Shown here: one piece after another, positions 49,367 to 59,189 of the stretch
Position numbering within the stretch: the first letter of the stretch is position 1
How the letters are laid out: the number at the start of each line of letters is the position of its first letter
Assembly: GCF_024168645.1 (NCBI RefSeq)
Contig: NZ_JALJWF010000001.1
Coordinates: forward strand, 1,975,001-2,039,000
Direction: 5' to 3'
Length of the DNA stretch: 64,000 nucleotides
DNA from: Pseudomonas sp. GGS8
Lineage (GTDB): Bacteria; Pseudomonadota; Gammaproteobacteria; Pseudomonadales; Pseudomonadaceae
Translations under genes and position numbers: made by a program
Notes under the pieces: generated by a model
Seen by the model: the letters and a program-made list of their open reading frames with translations, nothing else
Told to the model about the DNA's origin: nothing
The model's database searches: none

Positions 49367-52300
49367 AGGCGTTTTTCAGTTTTATGACTCGCTGGGTCAT
49401 TCCGTTGCTGGGGCTGATCGCCCTGAGCCTGATCATCTGGTTTGTCGGGCCGCTGCTTGAACTCCTGGTGCCCGAAGGCCGGCGCTGGGCGCTGATCATT
49501 CTGGTGTTCGCGGTGTGGATCGCCTATCGGGTGTTTCGCATCATTCAGGCCCGCCGTCAGGCCGCCGAAGTCATGCGCAGCCTGGCGGCGCAAACCCCGC
49601 CGGACCCGACCAGCATCGCTACAGCCGAAGAGCTCGAAACCCTGCGCCAGCGCATGGACGAAGCCCTGGCGCTGTTGAAGAAAGCCAAGCTGGGCGGCGA
49701 CGAGCGCCGCAATCTCTACGAACTCCCGTGGTACGTGATCATCGGCCCACCGGGTTCGGGCAAGACCACGGCGCTGGTCAACTCCGGGCTGCACTTTCCA
49801 TTGGCGGCGCAGTTGGGCGCCGGTGCGGTGCGCGGCGTCGGCGGTACGCGCAATTGTGATTGGTGGTTTACCGACCAGGCTGTGCTGCTCGACACCGCAG
49901 GCCGCTACACCACTCAGGACAGCGACGCGACGGTCGACAAGGCCGCATGGCTGGGCTTTCTGGGTCTGTTGAAAAAACAGCGGGCCCGTCGCCCGATCGA
50001 CGGCGCATTTATCGCCATCAGCCTCTCCGACCTGTTGCTGGGCAGCGACGCCGAACGCGCCGCCCATGCCGCTGCGATACGCCTGCGCATTCAGGAGCTG
50101 TACACCCAACTGGGCGTGCGCTTCCCGATCTACCTGATGCTGACCAAGCTCGATCTGGTGCCCGGGTTCATGGAGTATTTCGACACCCTGAGCAAGGAAG
50201 AGCGAGCCCAGGTCTGGGGCATGACCTTCGCTCTGGATGACGGCAAAAGCAATGACAGCCCGCTGGCCCATCTGCAAAGCGAATTCGCCGGCCTGGAGCA
50301 ACGCCTGAACGATCGGCTGGTGGAGCGCTTGCAGCAGGAACGCGACCCGGCGCGACGCGATCTGATCTACGGTTTTCCACAGCAGTTCGGCGCGTTGAAG
50401 GATTGCCTGCAAAGCTTCCTTGAGGGCGTGTTCAAACCCAACGCCTTTGAAGAGCGGGTGCTGTTGCGCGGGGTGTATTTCACCAGCGGCACCCAGGAAG
50501 GCAGTCCGATTGACCGGCTGATCGGCTCCATGGCCCAGAGCATGAACCTGGACCGTCAGCACCTGGTGCGCCAGAACGGCACCGGGCGCAGTTACTTCAT
50601 CGAAAAACTCTTCACCGCCGTGGCCTTTGCCGAGCGTGGGCTGGTGGGGGTCAACCCGAAAGTCGAACGTCGACGCAAGTGGCTCGCCCAGGGCGTGCTG
50701 GCTTCGACCGTAGCCTTGGTGCTGGTGGTCGGGACCTTGTGGTGGGTCAGCTACCGCGCCAACCAGGCGTATATCGCGCAAGTCGATCAGAAAGTCGCGC
50801 CCCTGGGCCAGACGGTGCAGAACCTCAGCCCGGCACAGCGGGACGTGCTCGCTGTACTGCCATTGCTCACCGCGGTGAAACATTTGGCCGGTGACGCGCC
50901 GAACTGGGCTGAAGGCCTTGGCCTGTATCAGGGCGACATGCTTGAAGCCGAGTCGGCCAGCGTCTATCGCAAGCTGTTGATCGCCGTCTTCGCGCCACGC
51001 TTGCTCACGCGTATCGAGGAGCAACTGCACGGCGGCGGCAATTCGGACTTCCTTTACGAAGGCTTGAAGGCCTACCTGATGCTCGCCGACAGCGAGCATT
51101 ACGATGCTGATTTCATCAAGGCGTGGATCGCCCTGGACTGGGACCGCAGCCTGCCGCGCGACTTGCCGGCCGAGCAGCGCGTAGCCCTCGGGGAGCACTT
51201 GCAGGCGCTGTTCGAGCGCCATCCGCCCACCGCGCGTCTCGACCCGCGCCTGATCGACGATTTGCGCCGGCAATTGCAACAGCTGCCAGTGGCCCAGCGT
51301 GTCTATGACCGGGTCAAGCGGCAGAAACTGCCGGACGGCATCCCGGACTTTCGTCTCAACGAAGCGGCCGGGCGCGATGCTGCGCTGGTGTTCAGCCGCA
51401 AGAGCGGCAAGCCGCTGGGCGACCCCTTGAGTGGCTTCTTCACGGCCAAGGGTTACCGCCAAGGGTTTTTGCTCACCAGCCTGAACCAGACCGGCACCTT
51501 GGCCGAGGAGCAGTGGGTGCTCGGTCATGACCAGGCTGAGCAACAGAACGTCGCCAGCCTGGCCGCCGACGTGCGTCGTCTGTATTTCCAGGATTACCAG
51601 CGCCAGTGGGACGCCTTGCTGGCTGATATCGACTTCGTGCCGATCACCAGCGTGGCCCAGGCCGCCGATGTGCTACGGGTGATTTCCGGGCCGACTTCGC
51701 CGTTGAAAAAACTGCTGGTGGCGGTGGCGAAGGAAACCGACCTGCAACAGGAAGAACGCCTGCTGGCCGCCAAGGGCGCGCCGGTGGAAGGCGGGGTCGA
51801 CAAGCTCAAAGAGCGCCTGGGCACCTTGCTCGGCCAGGAGCAGGCGATGCAAAACACACCTGAGGCCAGTGACGATCCAATCACCGCGCATTTTGCCGAG
51901 CTCAACCGCATCGTCAGCAAGAACGAAGGCGAGCCGGCAGCCATCGACGGCCTGCTGGCCGACATGAACGCCCTGTATGTGCAGGTCAGCGCCATGGTCG
52001 GTGCCAGCGGCGACGCCTTGCTTGGCGAAGCCAAGAACCAGGCCGCAGCGGCGGCGACGCGGGTCAGCCTCAACGCCGAGCGTCAACCGGCGTTGGTGCA
52101 GGGCCTGGTCAAGTCGGTGGTCAATTCCACCACCAACAGCATGATGGGTGGAGTACGCAATCAACTGAACGCGGCCTGGACCAGCGAAGTGGTGAACATC
52201 TATCGCCAGTCCCTGGCCGGGCGTTATCCGATGTCGCCGGGCAGTGCGCGGGACGCGACCCTGGATGACTTCGGTCAGTTCTTCGGCGTGGGCGGGGTGA

Positions 52301-52863
52301 TGGACAACTACTTCCGCAAATACCTGCAGCCCTATGTGGATACCTCGACCCAGGCCTGGCGCTGGCAACCGGGTGCCGCGCAGAAGCTCGGCATCGCCCC
52401 GGGCGTGCTGCAAACCTTCCAGCGGGCAGCGACCATCCGGGATGCGTTTTTCCGTTCCGGCGGTACCCAGCCGATGGTGCGCTTCGAACTCAAGCCCGTG
52501 GCCATGGATACCACCATCACCCAGTTTTTGCTCGACCTCGACGGCCAGCAATTGAGCTATGACCACGGCCCAAGCCGCCCGACCGCCATGCAATGGCCCA
52601 ACCCCGGCAGCATCGGCGTGGTGCGGATCTCGATCATGCCGCCCACGGCCAGCGGTCGGTCCGGCATCACCCTGGACGGACCCTGGGCCTGGTTCCGCCT
52701 GCTCGAGCAATCGGACCTGACCGCCGGCAACTCGCCGGACCGCTTCAACCTGCGGCTGCGGGTCGATGGCGCCAGCGCCTCTTATGAGCTACGGGCCAAC
52801 AGCGCCTTCAACCCGTTCAAGAGCCGTGTGCTCAGCGGTTTCAGCCTGCCGGAGCGTTTATGA
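49363..52863 (+). CDS. tssM: T6SS membrane-complex protein TssM (IcmF)
   Basis: The 1166-residue core of the trans-envelope complex. Two N-terminal TM helices (about 8-28, 33-52) are followed by a cytoplasmic NTPase-like domain with Walker A GPPGSGKTTAL near residue 127 and DTAGRYTTQDSD. A third TM helix (about 443-465) leads to the long periplasmic IcmF region, ending in the TssJ-binding domain (WFRLLEQSDL, FNLRLRVDGASASYELRANS). Walker residues are intact, so nucleotide binding is possible. Overlaps both neighbours by four bases, a sign of tight coupling. Confidence 0.96.
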   Translation: MKAFFSFMTRWVIPLLGLIALSLIIWFVGPLLELLVPEGRRWALIILVFAVWIAYRVFRIIQARRQAAEVMRSLAAQTPPDPTSIATAEELETLRQRMDEALALLKKAKLGGDERRNLYELPWYVIIGPPGSGKTTALVNSGLHFPLAAQLGAGAVRGVGGTRNCDWWFTDQAVLLDTAGRYTTQDSDATVDKAAWLGFLGLLKKQRARRPIDGAFIAISLSDLLLGSDAERAAHAAAIRLRIQELYTQLGVRFPIYLMLTKLDLVPGFMEYFDTLSKEERAQVWGMTFALDDGKSNDSPLAHLQSEFAGLEQRLNDRLVERLQQERDPARRDLIYGFPQQFGALKDCLQSFLEGVFKPNAFEERVLLRGVYFTSGTQEGSPIDRLIGSMAQSMNLDRQHLVRQNGTGRSYFIEKLFTAVAFAERGLVGVNPKVERRRKWLAQGVLASTVALVLVVGTLWWVSYRANQAYIAQVDQKVAPLGQTVQNLSPAQRDVLAVLPLLTAVKHLAGDAPNWAEGLGLYQGDMLEAESASVYRKLLIAVFAPRLLTRIEEQLHGGGNSDFLYEGLKAYLMLADSEHYDADFIKAWIALDWDRSLPRDLPAEQRVALGEHLQALFERHPPTARLDPRLIDDLRRQLQQLPVAQRVYDRVKRQKLPDGIPDFRLNEAAGRDAALVFSRKSGKPLGDPLSGFFTAKGYRQGFLLTSLNQTGTLAEEQWVLGHDQAEQQNVASLAADVRRLYFQDYQRQWDALLADIDFVPITSVAQAADVLRVISGPTSPLKKLLVAVAKETDLQQEERLLAAKGAPVEGGVDKLKERLGTLLGQEQAMQNTPEASDDPITAHFAELNRIVSKNEGEPAAIDGLLADMNALYVQVSAMVGASGDALLGEAKNQAAAAATRVSLNAERQPALVQGLVKSVVNSTTNSMMGGVRNQLNAAWTSEVVNIYRQSLAGRYPMSPGSARDATLDDFGQFFGVGGVMDNYFRKYLQPYVDTSTQAWRWQPGAAQKLGIAPGVLQTFQRAATIRDAFFRSGGTQPMVRFELKPVAMDTTITQFLLDLDGQQLSYDHGPSRPTAMQWPNPGSIGVVRISIMPPTASGRSGITLDGPWAWFRLLEQSDLTAGNSPDRFNLRLRVDGASASYELRANSAFNPFKSRVLSGFSLPERL

Positions 52864-53510
52864 GCACGCCGGGCTTCTATGGAAAGTTGGCCAGTCGCGG
52901 GGATTTTGTCAGCCGTGGCTTGCCGCAGAGTTTTATCGGCCCCTGGGATTCATGGCTGGCGGCGGGTTTGCTCGCCAGCCAGAGCCTTGGCGACCGTTGG
53001 CTGAATGCCTATCTGGTCAGTCCGCTGTGGCGCTTTATGGTCGCGCCCGGTGTGTGTGGGCCGCAGGCCGCCGTGGGGGTGGTGATGCCGAGCATTGATC
53101 GGGTTGGCCGGTATTTTCCGCTGACCGTTGCGGTGCTGCTGGATCACGACGCTGATCCTGCGTCGGTGATAGGCGGTTCGGATATCTGGTTTGAACAGGT
53201 CGAGCAATTGCTGTTGAGCACCTTGAACGTGGAGGCAAGCTTCGAGGCCTTCGGTGCAGGACTGGAGGCGCTGGGCAGTCCGGCTTATCTGCGACGCACC
53301 CCGAGCAGCCATTTTGCCGGCCTGCACCGCTTTGATGTCACCGATCCGCAGGCGCGAATGATCGCCCTCGCCGAACAGGCCTGCGAAGGGGCCAGTGTGT
53401 GGTGGGGGCAGGGTTCGGAGCGCATCGCCCCCGGTTTATTGTGGTGCCAGGGCCTGCCGGCCGCCGCTGATTTTGCACAATTTTTGCTCGGCCAAGAAGG
53501 TGTTGTGTAG
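52860..53510 (+). CDS. tagF: T6SS post-translational repressor TagF
   Basis: The 216-residue cytoplasmic protein has the DUF2094 pattern: MSTPGFYGKLASRGDFVSRG, FIGPWDSWLAAGL, WRFMVAPGVCGPQAAVGVVMPS and DRVGRYFPLTVAVLL. In P. aeruginosa TagF holds the H1 system off by binding Fha, independently of the threonine kinase route. Here it is a stand-alone protein, not fused to PppA. The ATG lies in the tssM stop (ATGA), and the stop directly touches the pppA ATG. Confidence 0.94.
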   Translation: MSTPGFYGKLASRGDFVSRGLPQSFIGPWDSWLAAGLLASQSLGDRWLNAYLVSPLWRFMVAPGVCGPQAAVGVVMPSIDRVGRYFPLTVAVLLDHDADPASVIGGSDIWFEQVEQLLLSTLNVEASFEAFGAGLEALGSPAYLRRTPSSHFAGLHRFDVTDPQARMIALAEQACEGASVWWGQGSERIAPGLLWCQGLPAAADFAQFLLGQEGVV

Positions 53511-54242
53511 ATGTGTTCAAGCGTTGGAAGGGCCCTCAAGTCTGCAAGCAAAAGCCATGTCGGCATGGTCCGTCAGGTTAACGAAGACGCTTGCCTGGAC
53601 CTGCCGCAAAAAGGCCTGTGGGTGGTCGCCGATGGCATGGGCGGGCACGCGGCGGGCGACTACGTCAGCAGTCTGATTGTCGACAGTCTGCGTAGCATTG
53701 CTGTGGGCCGTTCGCTGGATGAATACGTCGCGGCGTTGAAAACCGACCTGCTGCGGGTCAACGCCGCCGTGCGTGAAGAAACCGCCAACCGCGGTGTGAC
53801 CATGATGGGCAGCACGGTGGTGCTGCTGGCGGCGCGTGACTTGCGCGCGATGTGCCTGTGGGCGGGCGACAGCCGCTTGTATCGCCTGCGTGACGGCCGG
53901 CTCAAACGCCTCTCGCGGGACCACAGTTACGTCCAGGATCTGCAGGACAGCGGCCTGCTCAGTGAAGCCGAAGCGCGGGTGCACCCACGATCCAATATTG
54001 TCACCCGCGCCATTGGGGTCCAGGCACAGCTGGAGCTGGCGATGGTCGAGTTGCTGTTGAAGCCCGGCGACAGTTACCTGTTGTGCAGCGACGGGCTGAA
54101 CAAGACCGTTGAAGATCATGAGATCCGCGAGGTGCTGGACCACGACGAACCTGGGGAAATCGCCAGCAGCTTGGTGTCCCTGGGCCTGATGCGTGGCGGT
54201 CCGGACAACATCACTGTCGTTGTCGTGAAGGTGCCTTCATGA
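53511..54242 (+). CDS. pppA: PP2C-type phosphatase PppA of the T6SS switch
   Basis: The 243-residue cytoplasmic phosphatase removes phosphate from Fha and so stops firing. Metal-binding motifs of the PP2C family are present: SHVGMVRQVNEDACLD, LWVVADGMGGHAAGDYVS, LCLWAGDSRLYRLRDG-type LWAGDSRLYR, DGLNK and GGPDNITVVVV. The ATG follows the tagF stop without a gap. Its own stop shares ATGA with ppkA, so kinase and phosphatase are made together. Confidence 0.95.
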   Translation: MCSSVGRALKSASKSHVGMVRQVNEDACLDLPQKGLWVVADGMGGHAAGDYVSSLIVDSLRSIAVGRSLDEYVAALKTDLLRVNAAVREETANRGVTMMGSTVVLLAARDLRAMCLWAGDSRLYRLRDGRLKRLSRDHSYVQDLQDSGLLSEAEARVHPRSNIVTRAIGVQAQLELAMVELLLKPGDSYLLCSDGLNKTVEDHEIREVLDHDEPGEIASSLVSLGLMRGGPDNITVVVVKVPS

Positions 54243-57200
54243 ACCTCACTGCAAACATGCTGATCCCGGGCTACGACATCGACGGTGAAATCGGCGAAGG
54301 CGCCATGGCCAGTGTTTACCTGGCGACCCAGCGCTCGCTGGAGCGCAAGGTGGCGTTGAAGGTCATGGCCGCCGCGCTGGCAGCCGACCCGAGTTTCTGC
54401 GAGCGCTTCCTGCGTGAAGGCAAAACCCTGGCGCGCTTGTCTCACCCGCATACGGTCACCATCCATGACATCGGCAATGTCGGTGAGCTGTATTACATGG
54501 CCATGGAATACCTGCCCAACGGCACGCTCAAGGAGCGCATTGCCGCCGGCCTGACGCCGGAGCAGGGCCTGATCTACGTCCGCCAGATCGCCTCGGCCCT
54601 GGGCTATGCCCATGGGCTGGGGCTGGTTCATCGCGACGTCAAACCGGCGAATATTCTGTTCCGCGCCGATGGCACAGCGGTGCTCTCGGACTTCGGCATC
54701 GCCAAGTCGCTGGACGACCGCACCCAGTTCACCCAAGCGGGTTTCGCCGTCGGCACGCCCAGCTACATGAGTCCGGAACAGGCGCGCGGCCAGGACATTG
54801 ACGGCCGGGCCGATCTTTATGCCCTGGGCGTGGTGCTCTACGAAATCCTCGTCGGCAAACTACCGTATACCGGCAACGACGCGCTCTCTACGGCCCTGGC
54901 GCATTTGACCGAACCGCTGCCGGAGCTGCCGGTGCACCACGGCCGTTATCAAGAGGTGCTGCGCAAGCTGTTGGCCAAGGATCCGGCCGAGCGTTTCCCG
55001 GATGCAAAGGCGTTGTTGCAGGCGCTGGATAATCTGCCGGGGGAATCGGTGGAAGCGACCACGATCCGGCCGTTGCCCATTCCTGTGAACAATGACCTGG
55101 CGGGACTGACGCCGGTGTCTATCGATATACCGACCGGCCCCGCGCAGCCACAACCTCCAGCCAAGCCTGTTGCGCCGATTGGAAAGCCGACACCGCAGTC
55201 CACCGTCTCGGAGCAGCGCAAGGGGCCGGTGTTCGCGCTCGCCGCTGTCGGGGTAGCCGTGGTGCTGGCCTTGGGCGGCGCGGGTTATTGGTGGCTGTCC
55301 AGTGGCGTCGACGCGGACACCAGGACGCCGGTTGTTTCAGTGCCACCGGCCAACACGACGCCGGCAGTGGCGCCACCCGTGCCGCCCGTAAAGCCTCCCG
55401 AGGTGACGGAAGTCAATGACAGTCAGCGCCCGCTGCTGATGGCCGGCAAAAAAACCTTGTTCCAGCGGGTGCTCAGCAAGCCGGGAGCGAAACTCGCCAG
55501 TGAACCGGGGGCTACACCTGACAAGGCCTTGCCGGCATTTTCCGTGCTGTACGTCTATCAGCGCCAAGAGGTGGCCGGCAGCCCGTGGTTGCGTGTCGGC
55601 GCTGCTACCGACGGGCGCAGTGACGGTTGGTTGGCGGCCGAGCAAGTCAGCGACTGGAAGCAAAGCCTGGTGCTCAAGTTCACCGAACGCTCCGGCCGTG
55701 CGCCGGTGATGTTCCTGCGTCAGCCCGGCGAAGTGGAGCGGCTGCTGGCCGATCCGTCGGCTGCAAAAAACCTGTTGCTCAAGGCCCAGCAGAACCGCGA
55801 AGACAATCAGCAAGTGCTGGCCCTGGAACCGGCCGCCAGCGCGGTGCCGCAAAACCAGTTCTACCTGTTGCCGATCTTCGATTCGCGCGAGAGCTTCGAT
55901 GAAAACGGCCAGCCCGTGCAGTTGCTGAACGTGGCGTCCATCGACCCCGGTAATGCTCCGAAGGCTGCCGCCAGCAACACGCCAATCACTACCGCCAACG
56001 CCGACGCATTCCGCACCGCCGTGGTACTGGTGGTCGATACCACCGTGTCCATGCAGCCCTACATCGATCAGGTGCGCGAGGTCGTGCACGAACTGCAAAC
56101 CCGCATCGCCGAGCGCGGCGAGCAGGACAGTGTCAGCTTTGGTCTGGTGGGGTTTCGAAACAGCATCCAGAAAACCCCGGGCCTGGAATACGTCGCCAAA
56201 ACCTTGATCACCCTGGACCAGGGCCGCGACCCACAGCGTTTCATGGACCTGGCGCGGCAGGTCAAGGCGTCCACGGTCTCGAGCCATTCGTTCAATGAAG
56301 ATGCGTTTGCCGGCGTGATGGAAGCGGTCGAGGGCATGGACTGGTCCGGTTATGGCGGACGCTTGATTCTGTTGGTCACCGATGCCGGCGCCTTGCGCAA
56401 GAACGACCCGTATGCCGCCACGCAAATGAACGAGGCCGAAGTGCGTCAGGCCGCATTGGGCAAACAGATCAAAATCTACGCTTTGCACCTGCTCAGCGAT
56501 GCCGGCAAGAAAACCCATGGCGGTGCGCAAAGCCAGTATCGCACCCTGACCGCCGACGCCAACCCGCAGATCGGCGATCTGTACATCCCGGTGCCTGGCG
56601 CCGATGTGCGCAAGTTCGGTGAGCGGGTGGACGAGATCGGTTCGGTGTTTGCCGACCTGGTGCATCAGGTGCGCAGCAACAAGTCGCAAACCGTGCCGCT
56701 GCTGAGCGCTGCGCCGAGCCTGGCCGACAAATCGGCGGCCGTCGGCTACGCGATGCACATGGACTTCCTGGGGCGAAAAGCCGCCAGCCAGGCGCCGCAA
56801 CTGGTCAGCGCCTGGACCGCCGACCGAGACCTGACCAACCCGGCCCTGCCGGCGTTCCAGGTGTGCGTGATGCTGACCAAGCTGCAGCTCAACGACTTGC
56901 AGCAATCGCTGAAACTGATCGTCGACGCCGCCCGCAAGACCCAGACCTCACCGAAGAATTTCTTCCAGGAAATCGCCAGCGCCAGTGCCTACATGAGCCG
57001 CGATCCCTCGGCCTTGCGCAAGGGCGGCAATCTGGCCGATGGCGGGGTTCTGGGGGAGTACCTGGAAGGACTGCCTTATCGCAGCAAGTCGTTGAACATG
57101 ACCCAGGATTTGTGGCTTTCGCTGAGCGTGGCCGAGCAGGAGGATTTTATCGACGAGTTGGATTCCAAGATCCGTCTCTACGAAACCTTCCACAACGACT

Positions 57201-57277
57201 TGGCCAACTGGGTGCGTTTCGGCGATGCCGAGCCGGGTGATGCCTTGTACCGCGTTCCATTGTCGACGCTGCCGTGA
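54239..57277 (+). CDS. ppkA: T6SS Ser/Thr kinase PpkA with periplasmic vWA domain
   Basis: A 1012-residue inner-membrane kinase. The cytoplasmic kinase domain (about 12-270) has the loop GEGAMASVYLA, the lysine in KVALKVMA, the catalytic HRDVKPANILF, DFGIAKSLDD and GTPSYMSPEQARG. After a proline-rich linker comes a single TM helix (about 332-355). The periplasmic part has an SH3-like stretch (about 410-480, SPWLRVGAATDGRSDGWL) and a von Willebrand A domain (about 590-790) whose metal motif reads DTTVSMQ rather than the usual DxSxS. It phosphorylates Fha after dimerisation driven by TagQRST. Confidence 0.95.
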   Translation: MNLTANMLIPGYDIDGEIGEGAMASVYLATQRSLERKVALKVMAAALAADPSFCERFLREGKTLARLSHPHTVTIHDIGNVGELYYMAMEYLPNGTLKERIAAGLTPEQGLIYVRQIASALGYAHGLGLVHRDVKPANILFRADGTAVLSDFGIAKSLDDRTQFTQAGFAVGTPSYMSPEQARGQDIDGRADLYALGVVLYEILVGKLPYTGNDALSTALAHLTEPLPELPVHHGRYQEVLRKLLAKDPAERFPDAKALLQALDNLPGESVEATTIRPLPIPVNNDLAGLTPVSIDIPTGPAQPQPPAKPVAPIGKPTPQSTVSEQRKGPVFALAAVGVAVVLALGGAGYWWLSSGVDADTRTPVVSVPPANTTPAVAPPVPPVKPPEVTEVNDSQRPLLMAGKKTLFQRVLSKPGAKLASEPGATPDKALPAFSVLYVYQRQEVAGSPWLRVGAATDGRSDGWLAAEQVSDWKQSLVLKFTERSGRAPVMFLRQPGEVERLLADPSAAKNLLLKAQQNREDNQQVLALEPAASAVPQNQFYLLPIFDSRESFDENGQPVQLLNVASIDPGNAPKAAASNTPITTANADAFRTAVVLVVDTTVSMQPYIDQVREVVHELQTRIAERGEQDSVSFGLVGFRNSIQKTPGLEYVAKTLITLDQGRDPQRFMDLARQVKASTVSSHSFNEDAFAGVMEAVEGMDWSGYGGRLILLVTDAGALRKNDPYAATQMNEAEVRQAALGKQIKIYALHLLSDAGKKTHGGAQSQYRTLTADANPQIGDLYIPVPGADVRKFGERVDEIGSVFADLVHQVRSNKSQTVPLLSAAPSLADKSAAVGYAMHMDFLGRKAASQAPQLVSAWTADRDLTNPALPAFQVCVMLTKLQLNDLQQSLKLIVDAARKTQTSPKNFFQEIASASAYMSRDPSALRKGGNLADGGVLGEYLEGLPYRSKSLNMTQDLWLSLSVAEQEDFIDELDSKIRLYETFHNDLANWVRFGDAEPGDALYRVPLSTLP

Positions 57278-57993
57278 TGCTGAACATGAGTGCAGTGCAC
57301 AAAAGCCGAGGCGTCAGTAGCCAACGCTACAGCCTGGTGATTCCACGGCTGCAACTGCGTGCCGGTGAACAACTGGCGGTGGTCGGTCCCAGTGGCTGTG
57401 GCAAAAGCACGTTGCTCGATTTGCTGGCGCTGGTGCTGGCTCCGGATCAGGCCGGGCAGTTTGATTTTGCGTCCGGCCAAACCACGACGGACATTGCCGG
57501 GCTGTGGCGCGCTGATGCGCAAAGTGCCTTGGCGGACCTGCGCAGCCGGCATTTGGGCTACGTGCTGCAAACCGGAGGCCTGCTGGATTTTCTGGACGTG
57601 CGCGGCAACATCGACCTGTCGCGCCAACTGCTCGGTTTGAAAGACGACGGCAGCGTGGATCGTCTGGCCGGGGCGTTGGATATCACCGATCAACTGGGCA
57701 AAAGACCGTGCGACTTGTCCGTCGGCCAACGGCAACGGGTGAGTTGCGCTCGCGCCTTGGCCCATGGGCCGCGCCTGCTGTTAGCCGATGAACCGACCGC
57801 TGCCCTCGATCCACTGAACGCGGAACGCGTGATGCAGTTACTGGTGACCCAGGCTCGTGAACACAGCGTGTGCTGCGTCGTTGCCACCCACGACGAGTCA
57901 CTGGCCCGCGCCAGCGGTTTGCAGGTGCGGCGCATCAGTTGTCGTCGCGACGTCGATGGCGGTGTTACCGCCACCCTCGGGGAGGCCTGCTGA
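57277..57993 (+). CDS. tagT: LolD-like ABC ATPase TagT
   Basis: The 238-residue cytoplasmic ATPase has Walker [12 protein letters not shown], a Q-loop LGYVLQTGG, signature LSVGQRQRVS (V in place of the usual second G), Walker B LLLADEPTAALDP and switch histidine VATHDESL. With the permease TagS it forms a LolCDE-like complex upstream of PpkA that senses envelope damage or counter-attack. ATG 57277 shares one base with the ppkA stop; GTG 57274 just before it is an alternative. Confidence 0.9.
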   Translation: MLNMSAVHKSRGVSSQRYSLVIPRLQLRAGEQLAVVGPSGCGKSTLLDLLALVLAPDQAGQFDFASGQTTTDIAGLWRADAQSALADLRSRHLGYVLQTGGLLDFLDVRGNIDLSRQLLGLKDDGSVDRLAGALDITDQLGKRPCDLSVGQRQRVSCARALAHGPRLLLADEPTAALDPLNAERVMQLLVTQAREHSVCCVVATHDESLARASGLQVRRISCRRDVDGGVTATLGEAC

Positions 57994-59189
57994 TGCGCAA
58001 CACGCTAGTGGCTTCCCTGGCCTGGCAGGATTACCGCAACGATGCCTGGCTGTCGGCCTGTTCGGTATTGGCGCTGGTGGCGGTGATCGCGCCGCTGCTG
58101 GTGCTGTTCGGTTTGAAATTCGGCCTGGTCAGCAGTTTGACCGAGCGCCTGGAAAACGACCCGGCCACCCGGGAGATCATCCCCTTGGGTGGCGGCCGGT
58201 TCAGTGCCGCGTTTATCGAACAGTTGAGCCAGCGCAGCGACGTGTCGTTCGCCTTGCCGCGCACCCGGCAGATTGCCGCGACGGCGGATATGACCGCTGG
58301 CGCTTCGACGGTGACGGTGGAAATGATCCCCACCGCCGCCAACGATCCGTTGCTCGGCAGTCTGCCGGTGCCCCAAGGGCTGGATCAGGTGCTGCTCAGC
58401 CAGACCGCCGCCGAAAAGCTCGGGGCCAAGGCCGGTGATTGGTTGCAGGCCAGTTTTGGCCGGCAGGTGGCCGGTCGTGGCGAGGCGCAGCGCGCTCGCG
58501 TTCAGGTGCTGCAGGTTCTGCCGCTGGAAGCCTTCGCCCGGGACGGATTGTTCGCGCCGTTGACGTTACTGGAGGCGGCTGAAGATTACCGGGATGGCCG
58601 CGCCGTGCCGGCGTTCGGTTGGCCAGGCGATGCGGTGGGCGTGACGGAGCAGCGGGTGTATCCGGCGTTTCGCCTGTACGCCCGCAACCTCAAGGATGTC
58701 GAGCCGCTGCGTCAGTACTTCGCTGCGCAGAACCTGCTGGTCTCGACCCAGGCCCAGGCCATCGCCCAGGTGCAATCGCTGAGCCGCAACTTGTCGATCG
58801 TGTTCTGGATCATCGCCGGATTGGCCTTGGCGGGAGCGTTCGCGGCGATTTTTGCCGGCGCGCTGGCGGCGGTCGAGCGCAAGCGCCGAGAGTTATCGGT
58901 GTTGCGTCTGCTGGGGTTTTCCACGGCGGCGTTGCTGTTGTTTGTGGTGATACAGGCCCTGTACAGCGCCGGCTTTGCCGCGCTGTTGAGCGCCGGGCTG
59001 TATGGCCTGGCTCAATCGGGCCTGAACCATTTATTTGTGCAGATGCCGGGTGAGTACGCCAGCCATCTGCTGGCGCGTCACTACGCGTTGGCCCTGGCGG
59101 CAGTCTTCGGCGTCAGCGCCGTGGCGGCGGTCTGTGGTGGCTGGCGAGTGGCGCGTATCCAGGCGTGTGAAGGAATCCGAGATGTATAA
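57993..59189 (+). CDS. tagS: LolC/E-like ABC permease TagS
   Basis: The 398-residue inner-membrane permease has one N-terminal TM helix (about 20-45), a periplasmic domain of roughly 210 residues and three C-terminal TM helices (about 265-390) of the FtsX type. AAVERKRRELSVLRLLGFS forms the coupling helix that meets TagT. The start ATG shares one base with the tagT stop (TGATG), as in tagT itself. Longer upstream frames overlap tagT fully and are rejected. Confidence 0.9.
   Translation: MRNTLVASLAWQDYRNDAWLSACSVLALVAVIAPLLVLFGLKFGLVSSLTERLENDPATREIIPLGGGRFSAAFIEQLSQRSDVSFALPRTRQIAATADMTAGASTVTVEMIPTAANDPLLGSLPVPQGLDQVLLSQTAAEKLGAKAGDWLQASFGRQVAGRGEAQRARVQVLQVLPLEAFARDGLFAPLTLLEAAEDYRDGRAVPAFGWPGDAVGVTEQRVYPAFRLYARNLKDVEPLRQYFAAQNLLVSTQAQAIAQVQSLSRNLSIVFWIIAGLALAGAFAAIFAGALAAVERKRRELSVLRLLGFSTAALLLFVVIQALYSAGFAALLSAGLYGLAQSGLNHLFVQMPGEYASHLLARHYALALAAVFGVSAVAAVCGGWRVARIQACEGIRDV

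Noticed and set aside
48604..51543. 979-codon minus-strand frame opposite tssL and tssM
   Set aside because: The plus strand has unmistakable tssL and tssM; the antisense product shows no recognisable family and no ribosome site.
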